Below, one piece after another: positions 4,544-5,261 of a stretch of DNA of 5,261 nucleotides. The translations under genes and the position numbers were made by a program. Location: NCBI GenBank assembly GCA_036559665.1, contig DATBSS010000214.1, forward strand, positions 1 to 5,261, written 5' to 3'. The stretch comes from DASRBA01 sp036559665. Lineage in GTDB: Bacteria; Myxococcota; Myxococcia; Myxococcales; Myxococcaceae. The notes beneath the pieces were generated by a model. The model was not told the DNA's origin. It searched no databases and was given only the letters and a program-made list of their open reading frames with translations. Within the stretch, counting starts at the first letter, position 1. Each line of letters begins with the position of its first letter.

Positions 4544-5261
4544 CTTCCCCAGCGATCCTAGCGCGTCCTCGGCGGCGCGCAGCAAAGGCGCCGCCGACAC
4601 CGGCGCCCCGGTGGCCTCGGTCATCCACACGTCGGGGGTCACCGCGCCGATCCGCGCCATCCTTTCGAACTTGGGCCCCAGCGCTCCCTCCTTGGCGCGC
4701 AGGTGCTCCTCGATCTGGAAGGCGATCAGGTGCCCCAGCGGGTAGTCCGCCAGGTAGAGCGGGTTGGACAGCATGTGGGAGTAGATGCCCAGGAGCACCG
4801 CGTCCTTCCCGCCCAGCACCGGGGCGTAATACCGGTTCCAGGTCTCCTTCGCGATCTTCGCCACCGCCTGGCGGAGCTGCGCGGGCGTGGCGTCCGGGTG
4901 CTCGTACATCCAGTGCCAGACGGCGATGTCCACCAGCGCCACCCCGCCGATCTCGAACGCGGACCAGAAGTCGTTCAGCGCGCGCATCCGGTCGGCCTGC
5001 GGGTCCTTGCTGGAGACGCCGAGCAATTCCAGATCTCGCGCCTGGAAGACGAACGCCAGCGCCTCCGTGAAGGCGTTGTTGGGCACCCCTTGCAGCAGCG
5101 TGTGGTCCACCATGTAGAGCGAGAACACCTGCTCCACGTTGTGGCCCATCTCGTGGACGGCGATGTTGTAGCCCTTGTAGTCCATCCCGCCCGACTCCAC
5201 GCGCGTGCGCAGGCGCGGGTCGTCTCCGCGGCGCATGGCCTGCATCGCGTGCCCGGCGCCG
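4538..5261 (-). CDS. Zinc metallopeptidase of the gluzincin type (M3-like), N-terminus beyond window
   Basis: C-terminal catalytic part of a zinc peptidase; 240 complete codons are visible and the frame is open through the right edge, so the start lies outside. Numbering from the first complete codon, H36-E-M-G-H40 is the HExxH zinc motif, with E37 the catalytic base, and E66 in NNAFTEALAF is the likely third zinc ligand, 25 residues after H40, the spacing expected in gluzincins such as M3 oligopeptidases and M2. Further on, YSHMLSNPLYLADYPLGHLI (160-179) resembles the M3 segment with substrate-binding His and Tyr residues (family motif HxxxNPFYxxxYxxG). No membrane segment is visible in the part present; location depends on the missing N-terminus. 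Residue composition is aromatic-rich and not low complexity, supporting a real gene. It is the upstream partner of the receiver-like gene (49-nt gap with a hairpin). M2 or M32 relatives are alternatives; M3-like is favoured. Confidence 0.85.
   Translation of the reverse strand, partial: GAGHAMQAMRRGDDPRLRTRVESGGMDYKGYNIAVHEMGHNVEQVFSLYMVDHTLLQGVPNNAFTEALAFVFQARDLELLGVSSKDPQADRMRALNDFWSAFEIGGVALVDIAVWHWMYEHPDATPAQLRQAVAKIAKETWNRYYAPVLGGKDAVLLGIYSHMLSNPLYLADYPLGHLIAFQIEEHLRAKEGALGPKFERMARIGAVTPDVWMTEATGAPVSAAPLLRAAEDALGSLGKP

Overview
The window is a dense, very GC-rich bacterial stretch with short intergenic gaps and strong G/C preference at third codon positions. The gene content (a small stand-alone PilZ protein, an exported FKBP isomerase, a GH63-like hydrolase, a receiver-like hypothetical protein) and base composition suggest a myxobacterium or similar high-GC delta-proteobacterial lineage. 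That placement is inference; no rRNA or tRNA is present to test it.

Layout: a leftward PilZ-domain gene runs off the left edge (1-324). A 148-bp divergent intergenic region (325-472) holds a nested dyad and three GCTGTGGC copies spaced exactly 10 bp apart. It is followed by a rightward set of three closely spaced genes: an exported FKBP-type peptidyl-prolyl isomerase (473-1132), an (alpha/alpha)6-barrel glycoside hydrolase of the GH63/MGH1-like type (1150-2574), and an FAD/NAD(P)H oxidoreductase of the ferredoxin reductase superfamily (2585-3487). Gaps of 17 and 10 nt suggest one transcript. On the other strand, a gluzincin metallopeptidase resembling family M3 enters from the right edge (4538-5261). 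It is followed by a hypothetical protein with an apparent export signal, a degenerate receiver-like domain and a helical C-terminal half (3478-4488). The two leftward genes are 49 nt apart with a stem-loop in the gap. The two converging transcription units overlap by 10 bp, so both stop codons lie inside coding sequence of the opposite gene.

Functionally the genes do not form a recognisable pathway. FKBP probably assists folding outside the cytoplasm; the hydrolase and the reductase both look cytoplasmic, and neither substrate can be read from sequence. I do not find a defence system, mobile element, CRISPR array or biosynthetic cluster. The best leads are the receiver-like fold lacking every acidic phosphorylation residue on an apparently exported protein, the hairpin whose arm contains the peptidase stop codon beside the next gene's ribosome site, and the helically phased repeats in the divergent promoter region.
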